This document shows positions 15,673 through 28,360 of a DNA stretch of 64,000 nt, piece by piece. The position numbers and the translations under genes were made by a program. Source of the DNA: Streptacidiphilus rugosus AM-16 (GTDB lineage Bacteria > Actinomycetota > Actinomycetes > Streptomycetales > Streptomycetaceae); the NCBI RefSeq assembly GCF_000744655.1, contig NZ_JQMJ01000004.1, positions 4,092,001 through 4,156,000 on the forward strand, given 5' to 3'. How positions within the stretch are numbered: position 1 is the stretch's first letter; each line of letters begins with the position of its first letter. The notes under the pieces were generated by a model. That model saw only the letters and a list, made by a program, of their open reading frames with translations, had not been told where the DNA came from and made no database searches.

Positions 15673-16167
15673 TCATGCGCTGACCGCGTCCGCGACGCGT
15701 TGGAGCAGGCCGGGCCGGTGCGGGGACGTCGGCGCGGTCTGCCGCAGCGCCAGCATGCGCTCGCCGATCTGCTGCAGTTCCCTGCGTCCCATCGCGGCGC
15801 GGACCTTGGGGAACCACTCCTGCTCCTCGGTGTGGATGTGCCGGGTGACCGCGTCGGTCAGCACGGCCATCTTCGCCGGGAGCTCCGGGTCGTCGTCGCG
15901 CATGGCGTCGATCTCCGCGCACAGGAGCTCGGCGACGTGGTGTTCCTGGTGGGCCAGGTCCATCTCGAAGGCCAGGTCGGGCACCTCCGCGCGGATCCGG
16001 GGGTAGAGAACCTCGTCCTCCAGGTAGGAGTGGACGGTGAGCTGCCGGACGATCTCGTCCGCGAGCTCCGCACGGGCGGCCTCGGCGGTCTCGGCACGGT
16101 ACTGCCGGAACAGACGCTGGACCTCCTTGTGGTCCTCCTTGAGCAGGACCAGGGCGTCGGTGGACAT
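15673..16167 (-). CDS. hemerythrin HHE-domain protein
   Basis: 164 residues. A four-helix bundle with the di-iron ligand pattern His13, His46, Glu50, His73, His77, His112 and Glu116 (EDHKEV, HSYLEDEVLYP, HQEHH, HIHTEEQEWFP). Such proteins bind O2, NO or peroxide and are often under SigB-type control in actinobacteria. GGAGG precedes the ATG at 16167. About 40 residues beyond the bundle form a C-terminal extension of unknown role. Next to an isochorismatase-type gene on the same strand, with a 98-bp gap. Confidence 0.92.
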   Translation of the reverse strand: MSTDALVLLKEDHKEVQRLFRQYRAETAEAARAELADEIVRQLTVHSYLEDEVLYPRIRAEVPDLAFEMDLAHQEHHVAELLCAEIDAMRDDDPELPAKMAVLTDAVTRHIHTEEQEWFPKVRAAMGRRELQQIGERMLALRQTAPTSPHRPGLLQRVADAVSA

Positions 16168-16265
16168 CGCTTGCCTCCGCTGAGCGATCGGGGTGCCGCC
16201 ACGCGGCCGGTCGGTGTACGGCGGATGCCCCCGGCGCGGCGGTTCACTCGCGCGCGTGCCCGGCG

Positions 16266-16811
16266 TCACAGCTCGACCGCCACCGCGTCGTCCAGGTCGG
16301 CGCCCATGTTGACCTGCATCATCCGCAGCGCGGCCCGGGCCAGGTCGGGATGGATGTGCGCGACCGCGTCGCGGGCCACGGCCACCTGGTAGTGCCGGAT
16401 ATGGGCGTCCAGGGCGGAGTACAGCACGCACTGTTCGGTGACCTGGCCGCACAGCACCAGGCGCCGGACGGCGTACTGCTGGAGCAGGTAGTCGAGCGGG
16501 GTCTGGTAGAAGACCGAGTGGCGGGCCTTGACCACGAACAGGGACCGGTCGTCGGGCCGGACCGGCTCGACGAGGTCGCCGTGCGGGCCGCGGAGCGCCT
16601 GGTCGAGGAGTTCCTGGTGGTGGGAGCGCCAGAGACCGAAGTTGTCGTTCACGTAGATCACCGGGAGGTCGCGCTGCCGCGCCCGCTCCAGCAGACGGGT
16701 GACGCTCGGAAGTACCGCCCGCACGGACGCGAGCAGCGGAGCGGCGTCGGGGTGGTCATAGGTGTTGATCATGTCGATGACCACGACGGCTGACTCGTGG
16801 GCGGGGTCCAT
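16266..16811 (-). CDS. isochorismatase-family cysteine hydrolase
   Basis: 181 residues. The catalytic triad is visible as Asp13 (VVIDMINTY), Lys95 (VVKARHSVF) and Cys128 (TEQCVL), so it belongs to the nicotinamidase/isochorismatase-like amidohydrolases. The exact substrate (nicotinamide, carbamoyl compound or another) cannot be read from the sequence. GGAG lies 9 nt before the ATG at 16811; the GTG two codons earlier is too close to it. Two possible NAD-salvage genes are not otherwise present here, so pathway placement is open. Confidence 0.9.
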   Translation of the reverse strand: MDPAHESAVVVIDMINTYDHPDAAPLLASVRAVLPSVTRLLERARQRDLPVIYVNDNFGLWRSHHQELLDQALRGPHGDLVEPVRPDDRSLFVVKARHSVFYQTPLDYLLQQYAVRRLVLCGQVTEQCVLYSALDAHIRHYQVAVARDAVAHIHPDLARAALRMMQVNMGADLDDAVAVEL

Positions 16812-16955
16812 GGTCACTGTCTCCGGGAGATGCGCGGTCCTGGGCCGGGCGTCTGCCCCGCTCACCGGCGGCCACGCCACGCGGTGGGCGGGTTGAACGG
16901 ACCGGGCCAGGGCAGACGCCGGGCGATTCTCCGAACGACCTTGGAGGCGAGGGAG

Positions 16956-17054
16956 ATGAGCGTGACCCGAGTGACCAAGCGTCCGCCGCCTCAACGCCCG
17001 CCACGGCCCCCGCTCGATCTGCGGACGCCCTCGGGCCGGCCGTTGCCGTACTGA
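16956..17054 (+). CDS. very small Pro/Arg-rich peptide (32 residues)
   Basis: ATG at 16956 with GGAGGCGAGGGAG in front. The product is 32 residues, nearly half Pro or Arg (KRPPPQRPPRPPLDLRTPSG), and ends 23 bp before the next start. A good ribosome-binding site and a tight fit with the downstream gene support a real small gene, but a composition like this also arises by chance in GC-rich DNA. Confidence 0.4.
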   Translation: MSVTRVTKRPPPQRPPRPPLDLRTPSGRPLPY

Positions 17055-17077
17055 CCGGTCCGAGCGAGGAGACCACG

Positions 17078-17239
17078 ATGACCTCAGACGGCGTGAACGG
17101 ACGGGTGGCCTTGGTGACCGGCGGCTCGCGGGGGCTCGGACTGCTGATCGCCAGGGAACTGCTGGGGCGTGGTTGCCTCACCACGTTGAACGACCGGGCG
17201 GCCGCCCGGTTCAACCAGCGGCCTCCGTTCCCCGGATGA
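17078..17239 (+). pseudogene. truncated short-chain dehydrogenase (N-terminal remnant)
   Basis: 53 codons starting with a good ribosome-binding site (GAGGAG). The product begins as a normal SDR: GRVALVTGGSRGLGLLIARE, including the TGxxxGxG cofactor motif. The homology ends after LLGRG, and the frame runs through an inverted repeat (17185-17215) to a stop. The remaining roughly 200 residues of an SDR are missing. Either a deletion joined the gene start to a hairpin, or the fragment is kept as a short peptide. Cannot function as a dehydrogenase. Confidence 0.7.
17185..17215. terminator. hairpin at the SDR truncation point
   Basis: A perfect 16-bp palindrome CCGGGCGGCCGCCCGG (17194-17209) is flanked by GTTGAA / TTCAAC, with a 3-nt bulge on the left. 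It lies where SDR homology stops. It can act as a terminator; whether it caused the deletion is speculation. Confidence 0.5.
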
Positions 17240-17331
17240 CATCCGGACAACAGCCGGACAGACCCCGGTCCCGCCCGGACGGCCGCCGACGGCGGATCGC
17301 CTGGCCAGAGAAGGCAAAGGTAGGAGACAGC

Positions 17332-17727
17332 ATGTCGCAGCAACGCGCAGCGGGCCGTCGCACGGCCGCACTCGCTTCCGAGACCGCCAGGGAGCGGCTG
17401 ACCCTGCACCAGGCCGAAGTCCGTTCCAGGATCGCCGCCATGGAGCGCGAGTACCGGACGGTCGTGGAGGCGAACGCCCTGGTCGCCGTGGACGACGAGC
17501 ACGACCCCGAGGGTTCGAGCACGGCGTTCGAGCGCGCGCATCTGGCGGCTCTGCTCGAACGGGGCCGTCAGGACCTGGAGCAGTTGAACGAGGCGATGAG
17601 GCGCGTGGAGGACGGCAGCTACGGGCGCTGCGAGGCCTGCCGGGCGCCCATTCCCGCCGAGCGTCTGGAGATCCGGCCGGCCGCCACCCACTGCGTCGCC
17701 TGCGCGGGGGCCGCCCCGGGTCCGTGA
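17332..17727 (+). CDS. DksA/TraR-type C4 zinc-finger protein
   Basis: 131 residues. N-terminal coiled-coil-like helices (residues 12-95) are followed by a C4 zinc finger: Cys100, Cys103, Cys121, Cys124 (GRCEACRAPI, HCVAC). This is the architecture of DksA/RnpA-associated TraR-like proteins, which reach into the RNA polymerase secondary channel, often with ppGpp. The acidic residues of the coiled-coil tip (VAVDDEHDPE) are consistent with that mechanism. TAGGAG precedes the ATG. Followed by a strong terminator at 17753-17786. Confidence 0.88.
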   Translation: MSQQRAAGRRTAALASETARERLTLHQAEVRSRIAAMEREYRTVVEANALVAVDDEHDPEGSSTAFERAHLAALLERGRQDLEQLNEAMRRVEDGSYGRCEACRAPIPAERLEIRPAATHCVACAGAAPGP

Positions 17728-17752
17728 GCGGAGCGGCTGCCGGGACGGCGGG

Positions 17753-17786
17753 GCGGGCGGGAGCCGCATGATCGGCTCCCGCCCGC
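17753..17786. terminator. bidirectional terminator after the DksA-like gene
   Basis: Perfect 14-bp stem GCGGGCGGGAGCCG / CGGCTCCCGCCCGC with loop CATGAT, between convergent stops at 17727 and 17811. Confidence 0.85.
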
Positions 17787-17810
17787 TGGTGTGGTTCCGT
17801 CAGATCGCCG

Positions 17811-17975
17811 CTACCAGCGGTACCACCGGCCGCGGGCCTCGCCCGCGCCGCGGAAGAAGAACCCCGCGATCCACAGCACCAGCACCACCACCGCGACCCA
17901 CCAGAGGATGTGCACGGCGAACCCGACACCGCCCAGGATCAGGGCGAGCAGCAGAACCAACAGCAAGGGACCCAT
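17811..17975 (-). CDS. 54-residue hydrophobic membrane protein
   Basis: MGPLLLVLLLALILGGVGFA followed by a second hydrophobic stretch (LWWVAVVVLVLWIAGFFF) gives two membrane helices. The end RGRWYRW is characteristic of the short Streptomyces proteins annotated only as hydrophobic protein. AAGGAGG lies 12 nt before the ATG at 17975. Function unknown; a membrane-stress role is possible, by analogy with small proteolipids. Confidence 0.8.
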   Translation of the reverse strand: MGPLLLVLLLALILGGVGFAVHILWWVAVVVLVLWIAGFFFRGAGEARGRWYRW

Positions 17976-18043
17976 GGTGTATCCCACCTCCTTGAGGCCT
18001 CGTGTGCCCCCGAAGCCCCGGCTCATGCACGCCCCGCGCTCGG

Positions 18044-18068
18044 GCATGCGCCGTACCTTCCGGGGTAG
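18044..18068 (+). promoter_or_regulatory. SigB-type promoter candidate for the 18078 gene
   Basis: GCAT (18044-18047), 15 bp, GGGTAG (18063-18068), 9 nt before the ATG at 18078. Confidence 0.5.
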
Positions 18069-18077
18069 ACGCGGGCC

Positions 18078-18224
18078 ATGGAGCAGATCACCAAGGCGGC
18101 GCGGACCGCGGTCGACTTGCTGCTCGTCGCGGTGGGCGGCCTGGCCCTGGGTGCCTTCGCGGTGTGGATCACCGTCCGAGGACCGCGCGCCCTCGTCGGT
18201 CCGCTGCCCGCCGCATTCGCATAG
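18078..18224 (+). CDS. 48-residue single-pass membrane protein
   Basis: MEQITKAARTAVDLLLVAVG leads into one membrane helix (about residues 12-33), and the end is VRGPRALVGPLPAAFA. It is preceded by a well-formed SigB-type promoter and ends 45 bp before the PP2C phosphatase start, so the two may be co-transcribed. No family recognised. No clear ribosome-binding site, which fits a leaderless transcript starting at or just before the ATG. Confidence 0.55.
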   Translation: MEQITKAARTAVDLLLVAVGGLALGAFAVWITVRGPRALVGPLPAAFA

Positions 18225-18268
18225 ATCTTCCCCGAGCCGTCGGACGGCCCGCGGTGGAGGGCGAGGTG

Positions 18269-19498
18269 GTGACGGTGAGGGACGACGGACTCGGGCCGGT
18301 TCTGGCCGACGTGCTGGCCGCGTCCCACCGGCTCGCCCCGCGCGAGATCCCCGAACTGGTCCACCAGGCCGCACGGCGGCTGGGACTGACGGACGCCCGG
18401 ATCTACGTCGCCGATCTGCAGCAGCGCGAGCTGGTCGCGCTGCCGACCCCCGAGCAGGCGGAACGGCTGATCGCCGAGGGCTCGATCGCGGATCTGGACA
18501 CCCTCCCCATCGACTCCTCGCTCGCCGGGCGCGCCTACCGCACCGAGACGGCGCAGCTCACCCGCTGCGACTCCGACGGCGAGGACCGTACCGGCTGGAT
18601 CCCGCTGGTGGACGGGATCGGCCGGGTCGGGGTGGTGCGGGTCGCCGCGCCGGAGCTCGATCCGCCGCTGCTGGACCGGTGCGAGGCCCTGGCCGGCCTG
18701 TTCGCCATGATCGTGGCCACCAAGCGGCCCTACAGCGACGTGCTGGCCCAGACCGTGCGCACCCGGGCGATGAGCCTGCAGGCGGAACTGCAGTGGGCGT
18801 TCATGCCGCCGCGCACCATCGGCACCGCGGACGTGACCTCAAGCGCCGTACTGGAACCCGCCTACGACGTCGGCGGCGACGCCTACGACCACAGCCTGGT
18901 CGGCCGCATACTGCACCTGACGCTGCTGGACGCGATGGGCCACGACCTGGCCTCGGGCGGCTGCAGCGCCGTGGCGCTGGCAGCGTGCCGCTCCACCCGC
19001 CGGGCCGGCGGGGACCTCGGTGACATCGCGGAACAGATCGACCGCACCTTGGAACGCTGGATTCCCGACAGGCTGCTGACCTGCGTCATCGCCGAGCTGG
19101 ACACCCTCAGCGGCCGACTGTCGTGGATCAACTGCGGCCACCCGCCGCCGCTGCTGATCCGCGACCGCCGCATCGTGTCCGGCACCCTCGAGCGCCCCTC
19201 GCACCTGCCGCTCGGCCTGACCGGCTACCCGACCCCGCGCCCGCCCGTGCACACCGCCCATCTGCAACCGGGCGACCGCATCCTGCTGTTCACCGACGGC
19301 GTCACCGAGGCGCGCTCGGCCACCGGCGACCTGCTGGGCGAGGACCGCCTGGCGGACACCGTGGTCCGCGCCATGGCCGACGGTCTTCCCGCGCCGGAAG
19401 CCCTGCGCCGCCTGATCCAGCAGATCACCGACCAGCCGGGACAGCCGCTCAGGGACGACGCCACCATCCTCCTCACCGAGTGGCATCCGCGGCGTTGA
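18269..19498 (+). CDS. PP2C/SpoIIE-type serine phosphatase with GAF-like sensor
   Basis: 409 residues from the GTG at 18269 (GGAGG 8 nt upstream). Residues 10-160 form a GAF-like sensor region. Residues 180-405 form a RsbU/SpoIIE phosphatase: PAYDVGGDAYDHSLVG (metal-binding Asp residues), DAMGHDLASG, WINCGHPPPLL and LLFTDGVTEARS. Such enzymes dephosphorylate STAS anti-sigma-factor antagonists, freeing SigB-type sigma factors. The convergent neighbour (19511) encodes an anti-sigma-type kinase, and three STAS genes lie elsewhere in the window. It may share the SigB-type promoter of the small gene upstream. Confidence 0.93.
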   Translation: MTVRDDGLGPVLADVLAASHRLAPREIPELVHQAARRLGLTDARIYVADLQQRELVALPTPEQAERLIAEGSIADLDTLPIDSSLAGRAYRTETAQLTRCDSDGEDRTGWIPLVDGIGRVGVVRVAAPELDPPLLDRCEALAGLFAMIVATKRPYSDVLAQTVRTRAMSLQAELQWAFMPPRTIGTADVTSSAVLEPAYDVGGDAYDHSLVGRILHLTLLDAMGHDLASGGCSAVALAACRSTRRAGGDLGDIAEQIDRTLERWIPDRLLTCVIAELDTLSGRLSWINCGHPPPLLIRDRRIVSGTLERPSHLPLGLTGYPTPRPPVHTAHLQPGDRILLFTDGVTEARSATGDLLGEDRLADTVVRAMADGLPAPEALRRLIQQITDQPGQPLRDDATILLTEWHPRR

Positions 19499-19513
19499 CC
19501 GCGTGCGCGGTCA
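19496..19513. terminator. short palindrome spanning two convergent stop codons
   Basis: TGACCGCG / CGCGGTCA with a 2-nt centre; it contains both the phosphatase stop (19496-19498) and the anti-sigma gene stop (19511-19513). Possibly a minimal shared terminator. Confidence 0.4.
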
Positions 19514-19930
19514 GGCGTCGAACGCGGCCCAGACGGCTTTCCCGTGCGGGCCGCACGTCGTCCCCCACGCGGCGGCGAGCGCGTCGACGATGTGCAGGCC
19601 GTGCCCGCCCGGTCGGCCGGGCGCGGCGGGACGGGCGGCGGGCACGCGGGCGCCGGTGTCGGCGACGGACGCGGAGAACAGCTCGCCGTCGATCGCCAGG
19701 GCGAGTTCCGTGGCGCCGCCGGCGTGGGCCGTGGCGTTGGCGACGAGTTCGGACACCACCAGCAGCACGTCCTCGACCGACTCCTCGCCCCGCGGCGACC
19801 AGCGCCAGTCGGCCATGGCCTGTCGGGTGAAGTCGCGGGCCCGACCGACCGGCCCGTCCGCCCCACGCAGCGACAGGCGGCGCACCTGACGCGCGGGCTT
19901 CGGGACGGTGTCGGTCTCCGGCGCGCTCAT
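19511..19930 (-). CDS. HATPase anti-sigma-factor-type kinase (RsbW-like)
   Basis: 139 residues when started at the ATG at 19930; the frame is open to 20140 and a start near 20047 cannot be excluded, since no site has a good ribosome-binding sequence. GHKL fold: N-box VVSELVANATAHAGG and G-box PGGHGLHIVD. RQVRRLSLRGADG at the beginning matches other streptomycete ATP-binding regulators. Expected to bind a sigma factor or to phosphorylate an STAS antagonist. It lies downstream of a SigB-family sigma gene on the same strand (206-bp gap) and converges on a PP2C phosphatase gene. Confidence 0.85.
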   Translation of the reverse strand: MSAPETDTVPKPARQVRRLSLRGADGPVGRARDFTRQAMADWRWSPRGEESVEDVLLVVSELVANATAHAGGATELALAIDGELFSASVADTGARVPAARPAAPGRPGGHGLHIVDALAAAWGTTCGPHGKAVWAAFDA

Positions 19931-20136
19931 CGCGGCGTCCGCAGTGTCCGCGGCGGTCGTCGGGTGCCCGGGGCGTGGCGCTCCGGGGCGCCGGCTGTCC
20001 GCTCGTTCATGACCCACGTCTCCCCTGCGGGTCGGGGCGTCATTCATCCGCAGGGTGAGCACGGCCGCACGCCTCCAGGGTTCGGGACTTCGCAGGGTCC
20101 GAGGGGTGATCGGGCGATCGGCCTGAGCGCCACGTC

Positions 20137-20988
20137 TCACTCGCTCAGGATCAGACGGAGCTTGGCCAGGACGTCGGAGAGGATGCGGGACACCTGCATC
20201 TGCGAGACGCCGATGTGCCGGCCGATCTCGGTCTGGGTCAGCTCCTCGACGAAGCGCAGCCGCAGCACCAGGCGCTCGCGCTCGGACAGCTCCACCATGG
20301 CCCGCTTGAGCGACAAAACGTTCTCTATGGTCTCCAGCGCGGGCTCCGGCCGGCCCAGCCGGTCGTGCAGGGGCCGGTCGTCGTCCTCGGTGCCGGGCGT
20401 CTCGATGGTTCCGGCGATGTAGCCGTTGGCCGCGATCTGTCCCTCGACGACCTGGTCGGCGCTGATGCCGAGATGGTCGGCGAGTTCGGCGGTGCTCGGC
20501 TCGCGCCCGAGCCGGCTGTGCAGGGCCTCGCCCGCGCGGGCGAGTTCGATGCGCAGTTCCTGGAGGCGGCGGGGCACGTGGACGGCCCAGCTGGTGTCGC
20601 GGAAGTGGCGCTTGATCTCCCCGACGATGGTCGGCAGCGCGTAGGTGACGAACTCCAGGCCCCGCTCAGGATCGAAGCGGTTGATCGCCTTGATCAGCCC
20701 GACGACGCCGACCTGGACGACGTCGTCCATGGTCTCGCTGCGGTGCGAGAACCGGGAGGCCGCGTGGCGGACCAGGCCCATGTTCAGCTCGACCAGGGTG
20801 TTGCGCACGTAGGAGTAGTCCGCGGTGCCCTCCTCCAGGCTCCGCAGCCGGACGAAGAGCACGTCCGTGATCTCGCGGACCTCGCGCACCGGCATCGACG
20901 ACAGGTCGCTCGGCAGCTCCGGCCTGCTGGTCACGCGGGTGTCGGCGCTCTGCTCGACACGGGTTCGGCTGACGGCTTCGACAGGCAC
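20137..20988 (-). CDS. SigB/SigF-family RNA polymerase sigma factor
   Basis: 283 residues from the GTG at 20988 (GGAGGGG upstream). Regions 2-4 are complete: YSYVRNTLVELNMGLVRHAA, VVQVGVVGLIKAINRFDPER, PTIVGEIKRHFRDTSWAVHV and TQTEIGRHIGVSQMQVSRIL. Close paralogue of the sigma factor at 11507-12403. A SigB-type promoter (21035-21059) precedes it, so positive autoregulation or control by its paralogue is likely. Partner proteins for release from inhibition (anti-sigma kinase, phosphatase, hybrid kinase) are encoded on both sides. Confidence 0.94.
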   Translation of the reverse strand: MPVEAVSRTRVEQSADTRVTSRPELPSDLSSMPVREVREITDVLFVRLRSLEEGTADYSYVRNTLVELNMGLVRHAASRFSHRSETMDDVVQVGVVGLIKAINRFDPERGLEFVTYALPTIVGEIKRHFRDTSWAVHVPRRLQELRIELARAGEALHSRLGREPSTAELADHLGISADQVVEGQIAANGYIAGTIETPGTEDDDRPLHDRLGRPEPALETIENVLSLKRAMVELSERERLVLRLRFVEELTQTEIGRHIGVSQMQVSRILSDVLAKLRLILSE

Positions 20989-21034
20989 GGTGGTTTCCCC
21001 TCCAAGATCAGGACCGCACAGGACGAGACCGCGT

Positions 21035-21059
21035 TTACCCCGGTTCCGCGACTGTATGC
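21035..21059 (-). promoter_or_regulatory. SigB-type promoter candidate of the sigma factor gene
   Basis: Minus strand: GCAT, 15 bp, GGGTAA, with a leader of about 40 nt to the GTG at 20988. This is the arrangement expected for an autoregulated SigB-family gene. Confidence 0.6.
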
Positions 21060-21088
21060 AGGCGAATTCCGAGTCCCGCATCGCGGTC

Positions 21089-21116
21089 TTGAGCCCGCGC
21101 GGGAAGCCCTTACGCT
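21089..21116 (+). promoter_or_regulatory. candidate vegetative promoter of the hybrid kinase
   Basis: TTGAGC (21089-21094), 16 bp, TACGCT (21111-21116), 54 bp before the GTG at 21171. It is divergent from the SigB-type promoter at 21035. Confidence 0.5.
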
Positions 21117-21170
21117 GGGGTCGTTTGCGTTGGCAACCGTCGCACTCCGGGGTGGCGTGGGAGAGGTCCG

Positions 21171-25129
<3,959 letters not shown>

Positions 25130-25133
<4 letters not shown>

Positions 25134-27493
25134 GCGGCTCGCCCCTTCCCGGCGGGCGCCCGACACCGGCCGACGGCCGACCGGAGAGGGGTTCCAGCGA
25201 CCCCGGCGGTGTCGGCTCCGGCATCCGGCGGCTCAGCGGCACCGTGCAGCGCGTCCACGAGGCCCTGCCCGTTCCCAGCGAGGCCGCCGACGCGCGGGCG
25301 CTGGTCGACTGCGCGGTCGGCATCCTGATGGAACGCACCCGGCGGTCGGCCGGCGGCGCACGCGAACTGCTGGACACCATGGCGGCCGCGAGCGAGAGCG
25401 GCGTGCTGCAGACGGCGGCGGAGCTGGTGGCCCGCGCCTCCCGTCCGGGCCCGGCGGGGACCCACCAGGGAGCGCCGTCCGAGGTTTCCGGCGAGGCCCG
25501 GGCGGACGGCCGGAGCGCGCCGGAGGTGCAGCAGGCCGCGAAGGCCCTGCTGGACAACGCGCTCGAGCCGCTCGGTGCGCACGCGGTGGCGCTGTGGGCC
25601 CAGGCCCTGGACGGCACGCTGCACCTGGCCGGCCAGGCCGGGTTCGCGCCCGGATCGCTGCCGGAGCGCCAGGCACACGCCGGGGGTCCGACCGCCGTGC
25701 CGACGGTGGCGCAGGAGGCCGCCCGCACCGGTGAGCTGTGCTGGTCCGCCCCTGACGGTCCGCCGCCCAGCAGCCCGCCCTGTCACACCACGCCCAGGGC
25801 GGCGGTGGCGGCCTACCTCGACGGCCAGGTGGTCGGGATCCTGGAGGTGTGCTGGGCCCAGCCGCCCACGCCCGACGTCCGGCTGGAGCGCCAGTTGGAG
25901 GCGCTCGCGAACCTGGCGGCGCGTCTGATCACGGACGGCGCCCAGGAGCTGCCGGTGGCCGCGGCCGCCCCGGACACGACCGCGTCACGACTGGCGGAGA
26001 GTCTGCCGGACCCCGTGATGGTGCTCGTCCCCGCGTTCGACACCCGCGGCCGGCTGGCCGACTTCACCATCGCCCACACCAACAACCGCTTCCGCGACCT
26101 GGCCGGCCGGCCGGCGACGCTGCTGGCCGGGCGGCTGCTGCGTCAGGCCTACCCCGCCTTCACCCGGCCGGGCGGCGTGTGGGAGAAGATCGAGCACGTC
26201 TTCGCGACCGGGGAGCCCTACCGCTCCGAGGACTTCCCGCTGCACGCCCAGGTCGGCGACGTGGGCGTCACCATCCGTGCCCACCTGGGCATCAGCCGCA
26301 TCAACGACACCGCCCTGGTCACCTGGCGGCTTCTGGACGAGAACGCCCAGCGCCTGGGCACCCTGCTGCAGCACGCCCAACGCCTGGGCCGCATCGGCGG
26401 TTTCGAGGACGACCTCGTCCACGGTCGCACCACCTGGAACGACGAGCTCTACGACCTGTTCGGCCGCTCCCCCGCCGACCCTCCGCTGCCGCTGTCCGAA
26501 GTGCGGGCGCGGATCCACGAGGACGACCGGGCCGGCTTCGACCTGTTCACGACCACCGTCACGCACTTCCGCAAGCCCGCGTCCGTCGCGCTGCGGGTGC
26601 GCCGCGGCGACCATGTGATCCGGCATGTACGGCTCACCGCCGAGGCCGTCGTCGACCACGCCGGGGAGCTGGTCGCCGTGCGCGGCGCCTGCCAGGACGT
26701 CTCCGCGCACCACTGGACCGAGGTCGCCCTGGAGGCGACCAGGGACCAGCTCGCCCGCTCCGAGGCCGACGCGCGCGACCGCGCCCGGCTGGCCCGACAG
26801 TTGCAGCACGCCATCATGCCCGCCACCCCGCAGACGACCGAGGTCCGCGGCCTGGACATCGCGGTCCGCTACCGGCCCGCGAGCCAGGACGAGGCGGTCG
26901 GGGGCGACTGGTACGACGCCGTCGAGCTGCCCAACGGCACCGTCCTGATCGCGGTCGGCGACGTCGCGGGGCACGGCATCGGCGCGGCCACCGGGATGGT
27001 GGCGCTGCGCAACGCGCTGCGCGGTCTGGCGGCCACCGGAGCGGGCCCGGCGCAGCTCCTGTCCTGGCTGAACAACGTCGCGTTCCATCTGACCGACAAC
27101 GTCACCGCCACCGCGATCTGCGCGATCTTCGACCCCGACACCCGCTGCCTGCACTGGGCCCGGGCCGGGCACCTGCCCCCGGTCCTGCTCGCCGACGGCG
27201 TGCCGAGTCAGGCGGCCGCAGGCCCGGGGATCCTGCTGGGCGCCCTGCCGGACGCCGTCTACCAGGAGCAGCAACTGGAGCTGACGCCAGGTCAGACCCT
27301 GTTCCTGTTCACCGACGGGCTGATCGAACGCAAGGACGACACGGGCCAGGGCGACCTGCTCGACACCCTCCGCGACCCGTCCTTCCCCGCCGACCGGCCC
27401 CTGCCCGACCAGCTCGACCATCTGCTGGCGCACAGCCTCTCCGACACCGACGACGACACGTGCCTCATCGGGGTCCGGATCCCCCCGGTCTGA
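25130..27493 (+). CDS. ANTAR-GAF-PAS-PP2C multidomain phosphatase
   Basis: 787 residues. Residues 57-102 look like an ANTAR module (ALVDCAVGILMERTRRSAGG), normally an RNA-binding antiterminator domain. A GAF-like region (about 115-265) and two PAS-like regions (about 285-520) follow, then a SpoIIE phosphatase: RYRPASQDEAVGGDWYDAVE, VGDVAGHGIGAATG, WARAGHLPP and LFTDGLIERKD. The GTG start overlaps the kinase stop by 4 bp. It presumably acts on the same stress circuit, receiving its signal through GAF/PAS or from the kinase. An ANTAR module placed N-terminally to a phosphatase is uncommon. Confidence 0.9.
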
Positions 27494-27614
27494 GATCGCA
27501 CGTTTGCGCGGGGCCATGGGCGGTCACACGCAGGACGTCGGCGCGCCGCAAGGGCCGCCGACCTGGGACACGCGGACGGCCCGTCCCCCCGAGGCCGTGC
27601 CGTGTGCTCCCGCT

Positions 27615-27650
27615 GGGCCCCGTGCCACGTCCCCCCACGGCGCGGGGCCC
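27615..27650. terminator. imperfect bidirectional terminator
   Basis: GGGCCC and CCGTG at 27615-27624 pair with CACGG and CGCGGGGCCC at 27636-27650 with small bulges. It lies between the convergent phosphatase and TetR gene ends. Confidence 0.5.
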
Positions 27651-27662
27651 GGCCATCCGTCC

Positions 27663-28346
27663 TCAGGGCGTGGACGGCCGGTCCAGCACCCCGGCGAGGG
27701 CCCGGCTGAGCACCGTGTGGAAGGGATCGCTCGGCGCTCGGTCGGCGGGAGACGCCGACAGCCCGGCGATGCGGGGATGGTGGCCGGCCACGGCGACGTG
27801 GTGCAGATAGGCGGCCTGGCGCGCGGCGCCGGCCGCGGTGGCGGTGACCTCGTTCTGGACGAAGAGGGCGGTCAGCCCGCCGAGCAGGGCGAACGCCTGG
27901 ACCTTCCTGCCCGCGTCGGCGGGATGCTCGGCCAGGACGTCGAGGACGTGCTCCAGCAGGTCGGCGCCGTGGGGGCCCAGCGCGGGCCGGCTGATGACCA
28001 GGGCGGGAAGCCACGGGTGGCCGCGCATGATCCGGCGCGCCTGGTCGGCGACGGCCAGCAGGTCGGCCTCCCAGTCGCCGGTGGGAGCGGGGAGCCGGTA
28101 CTCGGCAGCGGTGCTGTCGGTCATCAGGTCGAGCAGGTCGTCGCGGGTGGCCACGTAGCGGTAGAGCGAGGCGGCGCCGGTGCCCAGGACGGACGCGACC
28201 CGGCGCATGGTGACGGCCTCCAGCCCCTCCCGGTCGGCCAGTTCCATCGCTGCGGCGGTGATCTCGGCGCGGCTGCGCTCGGCCGGGCGTCCCACTGGGG
28301 CCTGCTCCGGCCGCAGCCAGATCACCTCGTCCTCCCGCGCCGCCAT
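27663..28346 (-). CDS. TetR-family regulator
   Basis: 227 residues from the ATG at 28346 (GGAGGTG upstream). HTH at about residues 25-70: AAAMELADREGLEAVTMRRV and LGTGAASLYRYVATRDDLLD. The C-terminal domain is of the TetR_C type found in repressors of hydrolase and efflux genes. Divergent from the alpha/beta hydrolase at 28426; a 25-bp pseudo-palindrome at 28390-28414 overlaps the hydrolase promoter, so repression of that gene is likely. Confidence 0.9.
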   Translation of the reverse strand: MAAREDEVIWLRPEQAPVGRPAERSRAEITAAAMELADREGLEAVTMRRVASVLGTGAASLYRYVATRDDLLDLMTDSTAAEYRLPAPTGDWEADLLAVADQARRIMRGHPWLPALVISRPALGPHGADLLEHVLDVLAEHPADAGRKVQAFALLGGLTALFVQNEVTATAAGAARQAAYLHHVAVAGHHPRIAGLSASPADRAPSDPFHTVLSRALAGVLDRPSTP

Positions 28347-28360
28347 GGGCACCTCCCTCG

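Noticed and set aside
16956..17239. Small peptide and SDR remnant as one fused gene
   Set aside because: They are in the same strand but different frames, with separate starts and ribosome-binding sites.
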